Assembly (NCBI GenBank): GCA_016865505.2
Contig: AP025252.1
Coordinates: 2,046,001 to 2,110,000 of the forward strand
Source of the DNA: Bryobacterales bacterium F-183
GTDB taxonomy: Bacteria > Acidobacteriota > Terriglobia > Bryobacterales > Bryobacteraceae
Reading direction: 5' to 3'
Length of the DNA: 64,000 bases
The notes under the pieces are model-generated. The model was not told the origin of the DNA. It saw only the letters and a list, made by a program, of their open reading frames with translations, and searched no databases. Below are positions 1 to 9,221 of this stretch, piece after piece. The translations under genes and the position numbers were made by a program. Numbering within the stretch: position 1 is the stretch's first letter; each line of letters starts with the position of its first letter.

Positions 1-609
1 GTCCGGCTCATTCACAGGCGCGTAGTGCGGGATGCGGCTATAGACCACGGAGTCATGCACCTTGGTCCAGGTCATGTCCAGGTCTTCTTTGAAGTTGCGG
101 ACGCGACGCTCGGGCTCGTTCATCTCGATGCCCAGGCGTTCGTTGATGTCCACAAAGCCGCGGAAGTTCCAGGCATGGAAGTTGTTGGCTTCGATGAAGG
201 TGAACTTCTTGAGCCCAACCTCCTTCATGCCCATCACCATGCCTTCATAAAACTGCGGGTCCGTACCCGTACCCCAGTGTTCGGCATTCGGACGGCTGTC
301 GTCGCGAACGCTGGTGACGTTGGGCTTGAGGACGACGCGATGGCTCACCGGTATGCCGGGCTTGCCGTCCATGGGCACAAAGATCTCGCGAGCCAGCTTC
401 AATCCAGCCTCGCGCTTGGACTCCTCATGCAGCTTGTGCGGGACCTTGGTCTTGACGATGAATACAGCCTTGGGATTTTGTTCGATGAACGGGTGCAGCG
501 CGAAGTAAGGCTTAGGCTGGCGGGGAGCTGCGGTGCCGAGACCTGCGGCAGCGGCAGCACCGGCGGTGGCACGAAGGAAGTCGCGGCGGGAAGGGTTCAT
601 CGTCACCAT
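1..609 (-). CDS. Tat-exported DUF362 domain protein (3' end outside window)
   Basis: The frame is open from 609 down to the window edge, giving 203 residues with no stop, so the C-terminus is missing. The N-terminus carries a twin-arginine signal (SRRDFLR) followed by an Ala/Gly-rich hydrophobic stretch, so export of a folded protein is likely. After it come segments typical of DUF362 proteins, such as VVLKPNVTS and a GTGTDPQFYEGMV stretch. DUF362 has no well-defined reaction; some members are linked to iron-sulfur or metal chemistry. I chose the ATG at 609 because AGGGG lies about five bases upstream; the ATG at 600 is an alternative. The upstream 130 bases are shared with a divergent gene and contain an AT-rich block near 640-664 that may hold promoters. 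Confidence 0.75.
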   Translation of the reverse strand, partial: MVTMNPSRRDFLRATAGAAAAAGLGTAAPRQPKPYFALHPFIEQNPKAVFIVKTKVPHKLHEESKREAGLKLAREIFVPMDGKPGIPVSHRVVLKPNVTSVRDDSRPNAEHWGTGTDPQFYEGMVMGMKEVGLKKFTFIEANNFHAWNFRGFVDINERLGIEMNEPERRVRNFKEDLDMTWTKVHDSVVYSRIPHYAPVNEPD

Positions 610-740
610 GTTGCCCCTATTGTACTGCCGCCATAAGGCTCATTAATTAATATAACTTAATGATGGCGCGCTGGGGCGGCTCTCGCCTAGAGCTGTAGAA
701 ACGCATTCTACAAATCGTTGATCAGAGGACATACTCAAGT

Positions 741-1763
741 ATGCCGCGCCTAGACTATGACACTCCATTTTCTGCCACCGACATCATGTCGATAACCATG
801 TTGGCCTCATCGGTTTATCTGGTAACCGGCTTGGGTGACTCTTCGGTAGTGATCAAGGCCGAGAAGAAAGGCAACAAGCAGAAAGAACACATGATGAACA
901 CCTTCCAGGTGATGCGGGTGGTGAGCCCCACCGCGAGAATAAAGATGCTGGAAAAGTCGGAAATTCAGGCCTTGACGCAATGGCTGAACCAGATTCGGGA
1001 CTATGCGCTCCACGACGACAGGGAAACGCAGAAGCTGATCTCCGACCTTGGAAGCGATCTTGTTCACACACAGCGCGTTCTTCTGAAGATGGAGACGATG
1101 AAGTTAGCGACCTTCGAGAACAACAACGACAAGGCATCAAAGAAGATTGGGAAGGCGCTCAATGCCCCGAACGGACTGGAGGACATGGGCATGATCATTG
1201 CGGCAGACATGTTCAGTGGGAACAACGACCGGTTCGATTTCGAAACGGTCCTAACTCCAGGCAGGGGCATAACGTGGAACGGGAAACAGCTGAACTACCT
1301 GTTTAATGTCGGCAACATCATGATCAATGAAACTGGTGAGGGCGCAAAGCTAGTCGGCATGGACCCATTCCACAACAGTACGGAATTCGCTGACCTCAAA
1401 CTGCCCGTGAATGACTCCTGGCCCTACAAAATCTTCCATCCGAGTACCCGTGCGTCCTTGGTGCCATATGTTGCGGACTTGTGTGCGTGGGACCTGAAGA
1501 AGGTGGTCGGCAAGACTACTGGCTTCATCTCTCGACATCGCCTGACCAAAGACGCCGCCGATCGTTTGGCGGTGGGCATGAACAAAGGCGCGGATTTGAT
1601 CGAGAGCCACTTCAAGCAGAAGTACAACAGACCGAATGTAGTACGTCCAGCCGGCTTGGCAAGCCGCGCGGACAAAGCCGGCTGGACATGGTTTACACAA
1701 GGTAGTTCACCGCAACAGCTTTTGAGTACCCTCACCGGCAACTCGCGGCGTCAGTACAACTAG
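741..1763 (+). CDS. Orphan protein with PI3/4-kinase or actin-fragmin-kinase-like motifs
   Basis: This 340-residue soluble protein has no signal peptide or membrane segment. Several motifs in order recall atypical kinases of the PI3/PI4-kinase and actin-fragmin-kinase type: VVIKAE with Lys39 as a possible ATP-binding lysine, a catalytic-loop-like GNNDRF at 160-165, a metal-binding-like VGNIM around Asn192, and VGMDPF at 205-210 in the place of the DFG motif. These are motif resemblances only. Its substrate and role are unknown, and no partner gene is adjacent. The DNA looks less GC-rich and has a different codon choice from its neighbours, which fits recent acquisition. The ATG at 741 has AGAGGA about 11 bases upstream. 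The gene converges on the S9 peptidase with three bases between their stops. Confidence 0.6.
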   Translation: MPRLDYDTPFSATDIMSITMLASSVYLVTGLGDSSVVIKAEKKGNKQKEHMMNTFQVMRVVSPTARIKMLEKSEIQALTQWLNQIRDYALHDDRETQKLISDLGSDLVHTQRVLLKMETMKLATFENNNDKASKKIGKALNAPNGLEDMGMIIAADMFSGNNDRFDFETVLTPGRGITWNGKQLNYLFNVGNIMINETGEGAKLVGMDPFHNSTEFADLKLPVNDSWPYKIFHPSTRASLVPYVADLCAWDLKKVVGKTTGFISRHRLTKDAADRLAVGMNKGADLIESHFKQKYNRPNVVRPAGLASRADKAGWTWFTQGSSPQQLLSTLTGNSRRQYN

Positions 1764-1766
1764 GCG

Positions 1767-4688
1767 CTACTTCGCGGCTTCACCGCCAGCACTGGTAGTA
1801 ATAGCTGGAGCGGGAACTGCGGCAGGTGCCGGATCCCGCTCATCCAGATGCTCCTTCACCTTCAGGTGCGGAACCCCTTCCTTCATCCATCCCGGTGCCG
1901 CGGCACCCTTCAGATGATGGTCGAAAAACTCCTTCATGCGCACCGTGTAATCCTTCTGATTCGCCGGTACCCGCAGACCATGATTCTCACCCTTGTACTG
2001 CAGCATGATCACCTGCTTCTGCAGACGCCGTAGCGTGTTGTAGTACTCGATGCCCTGCGTAAAGTCCACCGCGCCGTCCTTGTCGTTATGCAGGATCACC
2101 AGCGGCGTCTTCACCTTCATGGCATGAAAGATGGGCGAATTGCGGACATATGCTTCCAGGTTGTCCAGATACGACGACGTGAAGCGGCCCTGGCTGCTCT
2201 CGAAAATCGGCTGATTGGCGGACCCCGTATTCCAGTAAATCGAGCTGTACATGCTGATCATGTCCGTCAGCGGCGCACCGGCGATCGCAGCCTTGAACTT
2301 ATCGGTCTGCGTCACCATAAACGCCGTCTGATAGCCACCCCAGGAATGCCCGTGCAAGCCGACCTTCTCGGCATCCACAACGCCCGTCGCGATGGCCGCA
2401 TCGAGTCCCGGCAGGATGCACCACACCGCGGACATGCCAGGGTCGTTCAGCTTGTACGTGATGTCCGGCATAAACACCGCATACCCGTTGCTCGTGTACA
2501 CAGACTTGTTAAATCCGTTCGACGACGGCTGCGCATACGCATTCGCGCCCTGCGACAGCTTCTCGTAAATGTACACAATGGTCGGGTACTTTTTGCCGGG
2601 CTCATAGTTGGCCGGTAGGAACAGCGCACCCTGTAGCTTGTCGCCCTTCGCGGACGTGTAGTCGATCAGCTTCACACCCGTCGACCAGGCCTTTTCCTTC
2701 TGCTGCGGATTGGCGTCCGTCACCTTGGTGCCGGCCTCCAGCGAAGCGTTGGAAGCAAGCAGGAAGTTCGGATACTCGGTGCCCGTCTCACGCGTGTAAA
2801 AGTACGTATCGGCGTTCTTGGCCTTCACCAAGGTATTGAACAGCGCATCGTCCCACAGCAGTTGCTTGGGAGCCTTGGCGCCAGGATCGAGCCGCGCGAT
2901 GCCACCCTTCTTCGTCCACTCGCCGTACATGCCGATGTACACGGGCGCGCTGAAGTCCACACCCTTCTCTTCGGGGTCCAGACGGAAGCGAGACCGATAC
3001 CGGATCTTGTCCTTCTTGCCGTTGATGGTCAGGTTGGCAGGCTTGCTGTTCCAGGGCGCAGTCCACATGTCCCAGTTGTCGCTGAGCAGGATGGCGGCAG
3101 AGTCCTTGGTCCAGCCCAAAAACTGCGTGGGCGGCTTTGAAATGTTATGGTCGTCTTCCTGATTCCAGAACACCGTGGCCGTAACAGCCTTGGTGACGTT
3201 GCGAGTCTCACCCGACGCAATGTCCTTGATGAAGTAGTGGCCGTCGTCGTAGTACGCGATCTTGCGTCCATCCGGCGACGCGCCATAGTAGTAGCGATTC
3301 TTTTCGAGCAGCAACTTGCGTTCGCCGGTGGCGAGATTCACCGAGTAGATGTCGCTGTACCGCTGCCCGTTCAGGCTGCCCTGCAGTTCGTACTTCGAGA
3401 TGTCGGTACCAATGCCCCAAACATGCGGCTCAGGGATGGTCACCTGGCGCAGCGCTTCATCCGCCAGCCGCAAGAACTTCTTTTCGGCAACGCGATAAAT
3501 GGACGTGTACGAGAAGTTCTTGTCCATCTGCTCCTGCACCTGTTGTTGCGGCTGCAGGCGCTTATCGAGCCAGTGCCAAAGCACCAGGTCCGCACGCTCT
3601 TTGTCGTCCGCAGGCGTGGGAGGCGCGGGCCGAGCCGGTGCCGGAGCGGCAGCCGCGCTGTCATCCTTTTTCTCGTCCTTCGCGTCCTTCTTTTTCGCCT
3701 TCACCTCATGAATGCCAAACACCAGCGCCGACAGATCCTTGGTCCACGCGGCAGGACGGTTAGGGCTCACCGTCATCCCGGCAGGAAAGCTGCTTTCCTT
3801 CTTCGGATCGAACACCGTCTTCACCGGCGCTGTACCGTTGATGGAGGTAAAGCCAATGGCCGTGTACAGCTTGTCTTCAAACGCCTTATCTTCCACGCCG
3901 CGCAGTACCGTGAGCCCGTTTCCGGTCTCCGTCCAATTCAGGCTCTTGTACGTCGCCTTCGCTGAATCAAGCGGCATCACCGCGCCGGTGGCCATATTGC
4001 GAAGCTGTACACCGTTGCCCACCATGTCCTGCGCGTCGATCGCGAACGCCAGCCAGTCGCCGCTTTTGTCGAACGCAAAATCGCCCGTGTTGCCGATGTT
4101 CAGTTGATCGCCGGTGGCAAGTTCCGTCAGCAACATGTCGGACCCCTGCCACTTCTGGCCTTCCGCTGGGGTACGCAACACCGCGAGCCAGCCGCCCCGC
4201 TTGCCGTTAAAGGCAAAGCGCCGCGTACGCTCAAACTCCGTCTTCTTGCCGGTGGCAAGCTCAACCAGCAGCACCTTGTTCACCAGCGGCTTGCGATCCT
4301 TCTTCAGCCGTTTCGCTTCCTTCGCCGCCGGATACACCGTGAACGCGACAAACTTCGAATCTTCAGAAAAAGCCAGATTCGGGGTGTTGTTGCCCATTAC
4401 ATGACCAAAACCGCCAGCACCCGCAGGAACTTCACCCACTGCGTACTTCGAATCCTTGGCATCTTTGACGTTGCGGACAATGACATCGCTATCGCCCTCA
4501 TTCGGCGCGAGCACGTACGCCATCCATTGGCCATCCGGCGAGACCACAGGCGACTGGATTCGCTTCCAACCCAGGATGTCTTTGAGTTCAATTGGCTTTG
4601 GGCCCGAAGCCGCTGTCTCATTGGCAGCGGCAAAGCAAACCATCGCACAGGTAGCGACGGCGAGGGAACAGTAACGCAACAGCTTCAT
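1767..4688 (-). CDS. Secreted S9 family (prolyl oligopeptidase-type) peptidase
   Basis: The 973-residue protein starts with a Sec signal peptide (MKLLRYCSLAVATCAMVCFAA). An N-terminal beta-propeller region with repeated strand motifs gates a C-terminal alpha/beta-hydrolase. The catalytic triad is readable as Ser782 in GHSWGG, Asp871 in HNDKDGAVD and His903 in GENHG. A low-complexity Ala/Pro/Lys insert lies between the propeller halves and is probably a flexible loop. S9 enzymes cleave short peptides, often after proline, so this one likely processes peptides in the periplasm or outside the cell. The open frame extends further upstream into the CocE gene, but the ATG at 4688 has AAGGAA just before it and the signal peptide starts there. 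It lies 22 bases downstream of the CocE gene and is probably cotranscribed with it. Confidence 0.88.
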   Translation of the reverse strand: MKLLRYCSLAVATCAMVCFAAANETAASGPKPIELKDILGWKRIQSPVVSPDGQWMAYVLAPNEGDSDVIVRNVKDAKDSKYAVGEVPAGAGGFGHVMGNNTPNLAFSEDSKFVAFTVYPAAKEAKRLKKDRKPLVNKVLLVELATGKKTEFERTRRFAFNGKRGGWLAVLRTPAEGQKWQGSDMLLTELATGDQLNIGNTGDFAFDKSGDWLAFAIDAQDMVGNGVQLRNMATGAVMPLDSAKATYKSLNWTETGNGLTVLRGVEDKAFEDKLYTAIGFTSINGTAPVKTVFDPKKESSFPAGMTVSPNRPAAWTKDLSALVFGIHEVKAKKKDAKDEKKDDSAAAAPAPARPAPPTPADDKERADLVLWHWLDKRLQPQQQVQEQMDKNFSYTSIYRVAEKKFLRLADEALRQVTIPEPHVWGIGTDISKYELQGSLNGQRYSDIYSVNLATGERKLLLEKNRYYYGASPDGRKIAYYDDGHYFIKDIASGETRNVTKAVTATVFWNQEDDHNISKPPTQFLGWTKDSAAILLSDNWDMWTAPWNSKPANLTINGKKDKIRYRSRFRLDPEEKGVDFSAPVYIGMYGEWTKKGGIARLDPGAKAPKQLLWDDALFNTLVKAKNADTYFYTRETGTEYPNFLLASNASLEAGTKVTDANPQQKEKAWSTGVKLIDYTSAKGDKLQGALFLPANYEPGKKYPTIVYIYEKLSQGANAYAQPSSNGFNKSVYTSNGYAVFMPDITYKLNDPGMSAVWCILPGLDAAIATGVVDAEKVGLHGHSWGGYQTAFMVTQTDKFKAAIAGAPLTDMISMYSSIYWNTGSANQPIFESSQGRFTSSYLDNLEAYVRNSPIFHAMKVKTPLVILHNDKDGAVDFTQGIEYYNTLRRLQKQVIMLQYKGENHGLRVPANQKDYTVRMKEFFDHHLKGAAAPGWMKEGVPHLKVKEHLDERDPAPAAVPAPAITTSAGGEAAK

Positions 4689-4710
4689 AAAATTCCTTCT
4701 ACTAGACGTA

Positions 4711-6564
4711 CTAACGGCGAACCAGTACCTGAACTTGTGATGCCTGCGAGCCACCAAAGTAAACCTTGTGCGTGGCTTTGATGAAGTCTTCCTGCTTGGC
4801 GTCGAAAATGTTGGCGACGTACTTCTGCGGGTTGCGGTCGGCAAGCGGGAACCACGTGCTCTGCACCTGCACCATAATGCGATGGCCTTTGCGGAACGTG
4901 TGATAGATGTCCGGCATCTGGTATTCGATGGTTTCCACCTTGCCCGGCGTCATCGTTTCCGGCTTGTCAAACGCCTTCCGGAAGCGCGCGCGAAAGATCT
5001 CGCCGCGAATCAACTGCTGATACCCAGCCATGCGAATCCCAGTGGGGTTCGGATCAGGGTCCGGATAATCGTCCGGGTACACATCCACGATCTTCACCAC
5101 AAAATCCGCATCCGTACCCGTGGTGGACACAAACAGCTTAGGATGCAGGGGTCCGGCAATCGTCACATCATTCGCCAGTACCTCGCTCTGATACACGAGT
5201 ACATCCGGTCGCGCCGCAGCATGACGTTGATCGTCCACCATGTGTTCGCGAGTCATACCCGGCGCTTGGCCAGAGATGAACGGCACAGGCTTCATCGGGT
5301 CAGCGAGGTACTCATCATTGCCCGCAGCCGTAGGCGCGGTGAAGCTCAGCTTGCCATTCGGGTGGAAGTACAACGTCGCCGCCTGCGCGTTACGCGGAGG
5401 CCACTTGTCCTCCATACGCCACTGGTTCGTACCGGTCTCAAAGACGTAGGCCTCAGGAAGCTTGGGATCGGCCTTGTCCTTCAAATAGTGGTTGAAGAAT
5501 GGCAACTCGATCTTCTCGCGATAGTAAAGCGACGTCTTCGACCCAAACTTCACATGTCCCAAAAAGTCGCCATCGCCGCGAGCCCACCCGCCGTGGAACC
5601 ACGGTCCCATCACTAGCATGTTGAACGCGCCAGGGCTGCCTTTTTCATTGCTCTCGTACACCTTCAACGCGCCAAACAGGTTTTCGGCATCGAACCATCC
5701 GCCAACCGTCATCACCGCGTGCTTGACGTTCTTGATATGCGGACGTAGGTTCCGCGACTGCCAGAACTGGTCATAATTCGGATGCTTTGCGATGTCATTC
5801 CAAAAGGCGACATCGTTCTTGAAGTACTTCTCATTGGCGTTCGAAAGCGGACCCATCTCCAGAAAGAAGCGGTACCCATCCGCTCCCAGAACGTCCGCCG
5901 GCCGATTGGCCGGAGGCCGCGTTGGCTCAGGCCGGGGCCGTCCAAAGCCATTGAAGAACCGGAACGCATGCGGCAAGTAGAACGCTCCGTTGTGATGGAA
6001 ATCGTCGCCGACAAACCAATCCGAAATCGGCGCCTGCGGTGACGATGCCTTCAACGCCGGATGCGCGTCAATCATGCCTGCGGCGGTGTAAAAGCCCGGG
6101 TACGAGATGCCCCACTGCCCGACCTTGCCGTTGTTGTTCGGCAGATTCTTCACCAGCCAGTCGATCGTGTCGTACGTGTCGGTACTTTCGTCGACGTCGG
6201 TCTTGGCGCCCTTCTGCGCCAGGTGCGGCGTCATATTCACGAACGTGCCTTCGCTCATGTTGCGCCCGCGCACATCCTGGTAGACGAAGATAAAGCCCTG
6301 CTTGGCGAACTCCGCATGCGGACCCAGGTCCGTCTTATAGTTGTCGACGCCGTAGGGCGCCACTGAGTACGGCGTCCGGTTCAGCAAAATCGGGTACTTC
6401 TCGCCGGTCGGATCTTTGGGGATGTAGACCGAAGTGAACAGCTTCTTGCCGTCCCGCATGGGGACCTCATGCTCGTACTTCGTGTAATGAGCTTTAACGT
6501 ACTCCAGGCCTTGCGCGGAAAGTGTCAGCGCGGCGGACAAAAGCAAAAACAGCGCGGCTCGCAT
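4711..6564 (-). CDS. Secreted CocE/NonD family (S15-like) hydrolase
   Basis: The 617-residue protein has a signal peptide (MRAALFLLLSAALTLSAQG) followed by an alpha/beta-hydrolase of the CocE/X-Pro dipeptidyl-peptidase family. The nucleophile is Ser154 in GQWGISYPG. A GGWFDAENLFGA segment supplies the acid region and a GPWFHGGW segment the histidine. The C-terminal third matches the jelly-roll domain of the family (DVYPDDYPDPDP, QSTWFPLADRNP). Members hydrolyse esters, amides or X-Pro peptides; the substrate here cannot be read. It precedes the S9 peptidase in a two-gene operon, which suggests joint use of peptides. The ATG at 6564 starts the signal peptide; ribosome-binding signals there are weak. 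A TTG ten codons earlier keeps the frame open. Confidence 0.85.
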   Translation of the reverse strand: MRAALFLLLSAALTLSAQGLEYVKAHYTKYEHEVPMRDGKKLFTSVYIPKDPTGEKYPILLNRTPYSVAPYGVDNYKTDLGPHAEFAKQGFIFVYQDVRGRNMSEGTFVNMTPHLAQKGAKTDVDESTDTYDTIDWLVKNLPNNNGKVGQWGISYPGFYTAAGMIDAHPALKASSPQAPISDWFVGDDFHHNGAFYLPHAFRFFNGFGRPRPEPTRPPANRPADVLGADGYRFFLEMGPLSNANEKYFKNDVAFWNDIAKHPNYDQFWQSRNLRPHIKNVKHAVMTVGGWFDAENLFGALKVYESNEKGSPGAFNMLVMGPWFHGGWARGDGDFLGHVKFGSKTSLYYREKIELPFFNHYLKDKADPKLPEAYVFETGTNQWRMEDKWPPRNAQAATLYFHPNGKLSFTAPTAAGNDEYLADPMKPVPFISGQAPGMTREHMVDDQRHAAARPDVLVYQSEVLANDVTIAGPLHPKLFVSTTGTDADFVVKIVDVYPDDYPDPDPNPTGIRMAGYQQLIRGEIFRARFRKAFDKPETMTPGKVETIEYQMPDIYHTFRKGHRIMVQVQSTWFPLADRNPQKYVANIFDAKQEDFIKATHKVYFGGSQASQVQVLVRR

Positions 6565-6608
6565 GGTATTGGGGAAACCCTCAGTGTTACACAAGGATTA
6601 AGTCCGAG

Positions 6609-7319
6609 ATGGAGAACGCCTACGACGCACTGGCCGCACTATATGACTCGCATTGGGGAACCGCGTTCCTGTCGCGCGCCGTACATGCGTTTGAGACGCA
6701 CCTGTCCAACCGGGTTCCTGCCGGAGCCAGCATCCTGGACCTGTGCTGCGGAGCCGGCCACTTCAGCGGCTGGCTGGAGCGTCATGGCATGCAAGTCACG
6801 GGCGTAGATTCGTCGCGCGAACTCATCGTGTACGCCCAGCGCCGCGCCCCGCTGGGACAGTTCTACTGCCGCGACATGCGGGACTTTGCGTTAGATGAGC
6901 GTGGCCACGACGCAGCCGTCTGCTATTACAACAGCCTGAATCACCTGATGTCCGCGGCGGACTTCCTGGCCACCATGCGCAACGTCAAAGCCCATCTGCG
7001 CGTTGGCGGGTACTTCCTCTTCGATGTCACGTTGGATGCCTGTTACGAGAAGAACTGGGAAGGCGAAGAGACAGCACAGTTAGGCGAGCGCCAGTTTGAG
7101 ATCGCCTACCGTTACGATCGCGAAACCAAGGTCGCGACCTGTGAGATCCGATCTGACGACCATCGCTGGGAGTTTGAACAGAGACCAATGTCGATCACGG
7201 CAGTCGAGCGCCATCTGAATGAAGCCGGCTTTGCGGTAGAAGCCACGGCAAGCTTGGACAGTATGAACATCGAGAACGGCCGCACGATCGTGCTTGCCCG
7301 CTGTGAAGCGGCGGGCTAA
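6609..7319 (+). CDS. Class I SAM-dependent methyltransferase
   Basis: The 236-residue cytoplasmic protein has the glycine-rich SAM motif ILDLCCGAGHFS near residues 40-51, the acidic motif VTGVDSS that binds the ribose, and a later FLFDVTLD strand, all in the order of class I methyltransferases. The substrate is not evident; the family includes small-molecule and tRNA-modifying enzymes. The ATG at 6609 follows AAGGAT by about ten bases and fits the family N-terminus (YDALAALYD). It diverges from the CocE gene across 44 bases. The VapBC pair follows after 18 bases on the same strand and may be read from the same transcript. Confidence 0.82.
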   Translation: MENAYDALAALYDSHWGTAFLSRAVHAFETHLSNRVPAGASILDLCCGAGHFSGWLERHGMQVTGVDSSRELIVYAQRRAPLGQFYCRDMRDFALDERGHDAAVCYYNSLNHLMSAADFLATMRNVKAHLRVGGYFLFDVTLDACYEKNWEGEETAQLGERQFEIAYRYDRETKVATCEIRSDDHRWEFEQRPMSITAVERHLNEAGFAVEATASLDSMNIENGRTIVLARCEAAG

Positions 7320-7337
7320 ATTTAAATTGAGCCTCGC

Positions 7338-7583
7338 ATGGTGCTAAGTATCGAAGACGAAAAGTCCGTAGAGATGGCGTTGCAGCTTTCGAAGATGACC
7401 GGCAAAACTCTTCCGGGCGTCATCGAAACCGCCTTGCGCGAACTTCTCGAGCGGGAACGGCGCAAGGGCATGGCCGATCGCGTGATGGCTATCGGACGAC
7501 AGATCGCTCCAAACATCGACGAGCCACTGCTTTCCACCGCTCACGGTGACCTTCTCTATGACGAGAATGGCCTTCCAAAGTAA
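7338..7583 (+). CDS. vapB: VapB-type antitoxin (PSK transcription factor family)
   Basis: An 81-residue protein beginning VLSIEDEKSVEMALQLSK, followed by a short helical segment that predicts an N-terminal DNA-binding region as in Rv0623-like VapB proteins. The C-terminal half would wrap around the toxin. It is followed two bases later by a PIN-domain toxin, which is the normal antitoxin-first order. The start could be the ATG at 7338 or the GTG one codon later. VapB proteins usually repress their own operon together with VapC, but no clear operator is visible here. Confidence 0.82.
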   Translation: MVLSIEDEKSVEMALQLSKMTGKTLPGVIETALRELLERERRKGMADRVMAIGRQIAPNIDEPLLSTAHGDLLYDENGLPK

Positions 7584-7585
7584 GC

Positions 7586-7978
7586 ATGATCGTTGACGCC
7601 TCTGCGATCGTCGCAATCTGCAAGCAGGAGCCAGACGCGCAGCTCTATGCGGACGCGATTGAAGCAAATCCGCCGGCGCGTATCTCCGCAGTCAGTTACG
7701 TCGAGGCCGCAGTAATCGTCGACCGTTCGCGCGACCCCGAAGACCGGGTCCGGTTTGACCTTCTCATCCAAGCAGCCGAATTGGAACTCGTGGCAGTTCT
7801 ACCCGAACATGCCAAGAGTGCCCGCGAGGCCTACCGAAAATACGGAAAAGGCAGTGGACACCCCGCCCAGCTCAACTTTGGCGACTGCTTCTCCTACGCC
7901 CTCGCCAAGCTCACCGGCGAACCCCTGCTCTACAAGGGCAACGACTTCCTCCACACCGACATCTCCAGCGCCATATAG
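7586..7978 (+). CDS. vapC: VapC-type PIN-domain ribonuclease toxin
   Basis: The 130-residue protein starts MIVDASAIVAI, with Asp4 as the first acidic residue of the PIN active site. A glutamate in SYVEAA near residue 40, an aspartate in NFGDCFSYALAK near 98 and another in GNDFLHTD near 117 complete the usual four-carboxylate metal site. VapC enzymes cut tRNA or rRNA when freed from VapB. It starts two bases after the antitoxin stop, so the two are translationally coupled. The toxin looks intact. Confidence 0.88.
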   Translation: MIVDASAIVAICKQEPDAQLYADAIEANPPARISAVSYVEAAVIVDRSRDPEDRVRFDLLIQAAELELVAVLPEHAKSAREAYRKYGKGSGHPAQLNFGDCFSYALAKLTGEPLLYKGNDFLHTDISSAI

Positions 7979-8014
7979 GAGCCCCACAACCGAAGCTGCA
8001 GGGCCCCCAATCGA

Positions 8015-9208
8015 CTACCGGACAGCCTCCGGACAGTACCCCGCTGCTGCCTGACGCAACAGTTTGTCCGCCTCTTCCATCCGGTTCTGCTTCTTCGCTA
8101 CCACCGACGCATGATACAGAATGCTCGGGTCCTTCACGCCCACAGCCAGCGCCGACTGCAGATGCTTGTCCGCCTCTGCATAGTCGCCAGCCGCAGCCTT
8201 GGCCCACGCGTACGCATCCTGAGTGAAGACGTCGTTACGGCGCTTTAGCTCCGCTTCGGCGATCTTCACTGCTTCGGCCGGCCGCTTCGCCACTTCGATG
8301 TAGTACGCGATGAGTTCGTGGTTGGCGTTATCCGCGCCGCCCGACTCTTCCACCGCTTCCTTCTCGAACTGTGCGAACACCCGCTCGGCCTCCGCATCCT
8401 TGCCAGCCCGCCGGTATGCGAGCCCCAACGGATACAGATTTTCAGGATGCTGCGACGCGTCGTACCGCTTCTGGTAAAACTCCGCCGCATCCGCGTAGCG
8501 CTTCTGCGCCGTCCGTACGCGACCCATCGCCGCCAGCGCGTAATGATACCCAGGGAACACGCCCAGCGCCCCAGTCGCGTATTTCTCGGCCTCCGCCAGA
8601 TTGCCTGACGTCAGTTGCAGGTTCGCAATCTGCGTCAGGATCCAGGCACGCTCCTCCGTCTCCGGATAGGCCACCGCATCGTATGCCGTACGCATCAGTT
8701 CGATGGCGCCCGGCAAGTACCCATGCAGTTCCCGCAAATACGCTGCACGCGTCAAACCCGCAACGTTGCCTGGACGAATCTTCAGCATCCATTGCGCGGC
8801 GTCGATCGCTTCTTTGTAATTGCCCAATTCGACATTGGCATCCGTCAGAAACCCGTACACGGTGATGTCATCGGGATTCTTCTTGTTCAACGTCATCGCC
8901 AACTCGCGAGCCTTTGCGAACTCATGACGCCCCAGCAAAAGCCAGCAGCGTACCTTGAGAGTTTCAAAGTCGCCCGGCGCCTTCTGCAGCGTCTTTTCCA
9001 CCACTTCCTCGGCCTTGCCGTAGTAAGTGTCGTCCGAAATCTCGCGAGCTCTGCGCGCGTATGCCATAGCCAGCGCATTGTGGTACGGCACGTGGCCGGG
9101 ATTCTTGGCAATCCCTGCCTCTGCCTTCTGAATGCTGATTTGCGCTGGACTCGCGTCCGTGTCCGCACTCAGCGTCAACAGCAACAAGCAAGTATGAAGC
9201 GTGATCAT
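8015..9208 (-). CDS. Secreted tetratricopeptide-repeat protein
   Basis: The 397-residue protein has a short signal peptide (MITLHTCLLLLTLSADTDAS) and then repeated TPR helices over almost its full length, visible as recurrent A-x-Y and G-x-Y patterns such as YHNALAMAYARRA, ALAAMGRVRTAQKRYADA and AYAWAKAAAGDYAEA. TPR arrays bind other proteins; no catalytic domain is present. It starts 13 bases after the DUF4331 stop, with AGGTGG upstream of the ATG, so the two form an operon and may act together outside the cytoplasm. The partner beyond DUF4331 is unknown. Confidence 0.8.
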   Translation of the reverse strand: MITLHTCLLLLTLSADTDASPAQISIQKAEAGIAKNPGHVPYHNALAMAYARRAREISDDTYYGKAEEVVEKTLQKAPGDFETLKVRCWLLLGRHEFAKARELAMTLNKKNPDDITVYGFLTDANVELGNYKEAIDAAQWMLKIRPGNVAGLTRAAYLRELHGYLPGAIELMRTAYDAVAYPETEERAWILTQIANLQLTSGNLAEAEKYATGALGVFPGYHYALAAMGRVRTAQKRYADAAEFYQKRYDASQHPENLYPLGLAYRRAGKDAEAERVFAQFEKEAVEESGGADNANHELIAYYIEVAKRPAEAVKIAEAELKRRNDVFTQDAYAWAKAAAGDYAEADKHLQSALAVGVKDPSILYHASVVAKKQNRMEEADKLLRQAAAGYCPEAVR

Positions 9209-9221
9209 GATCGGTGGCCAC

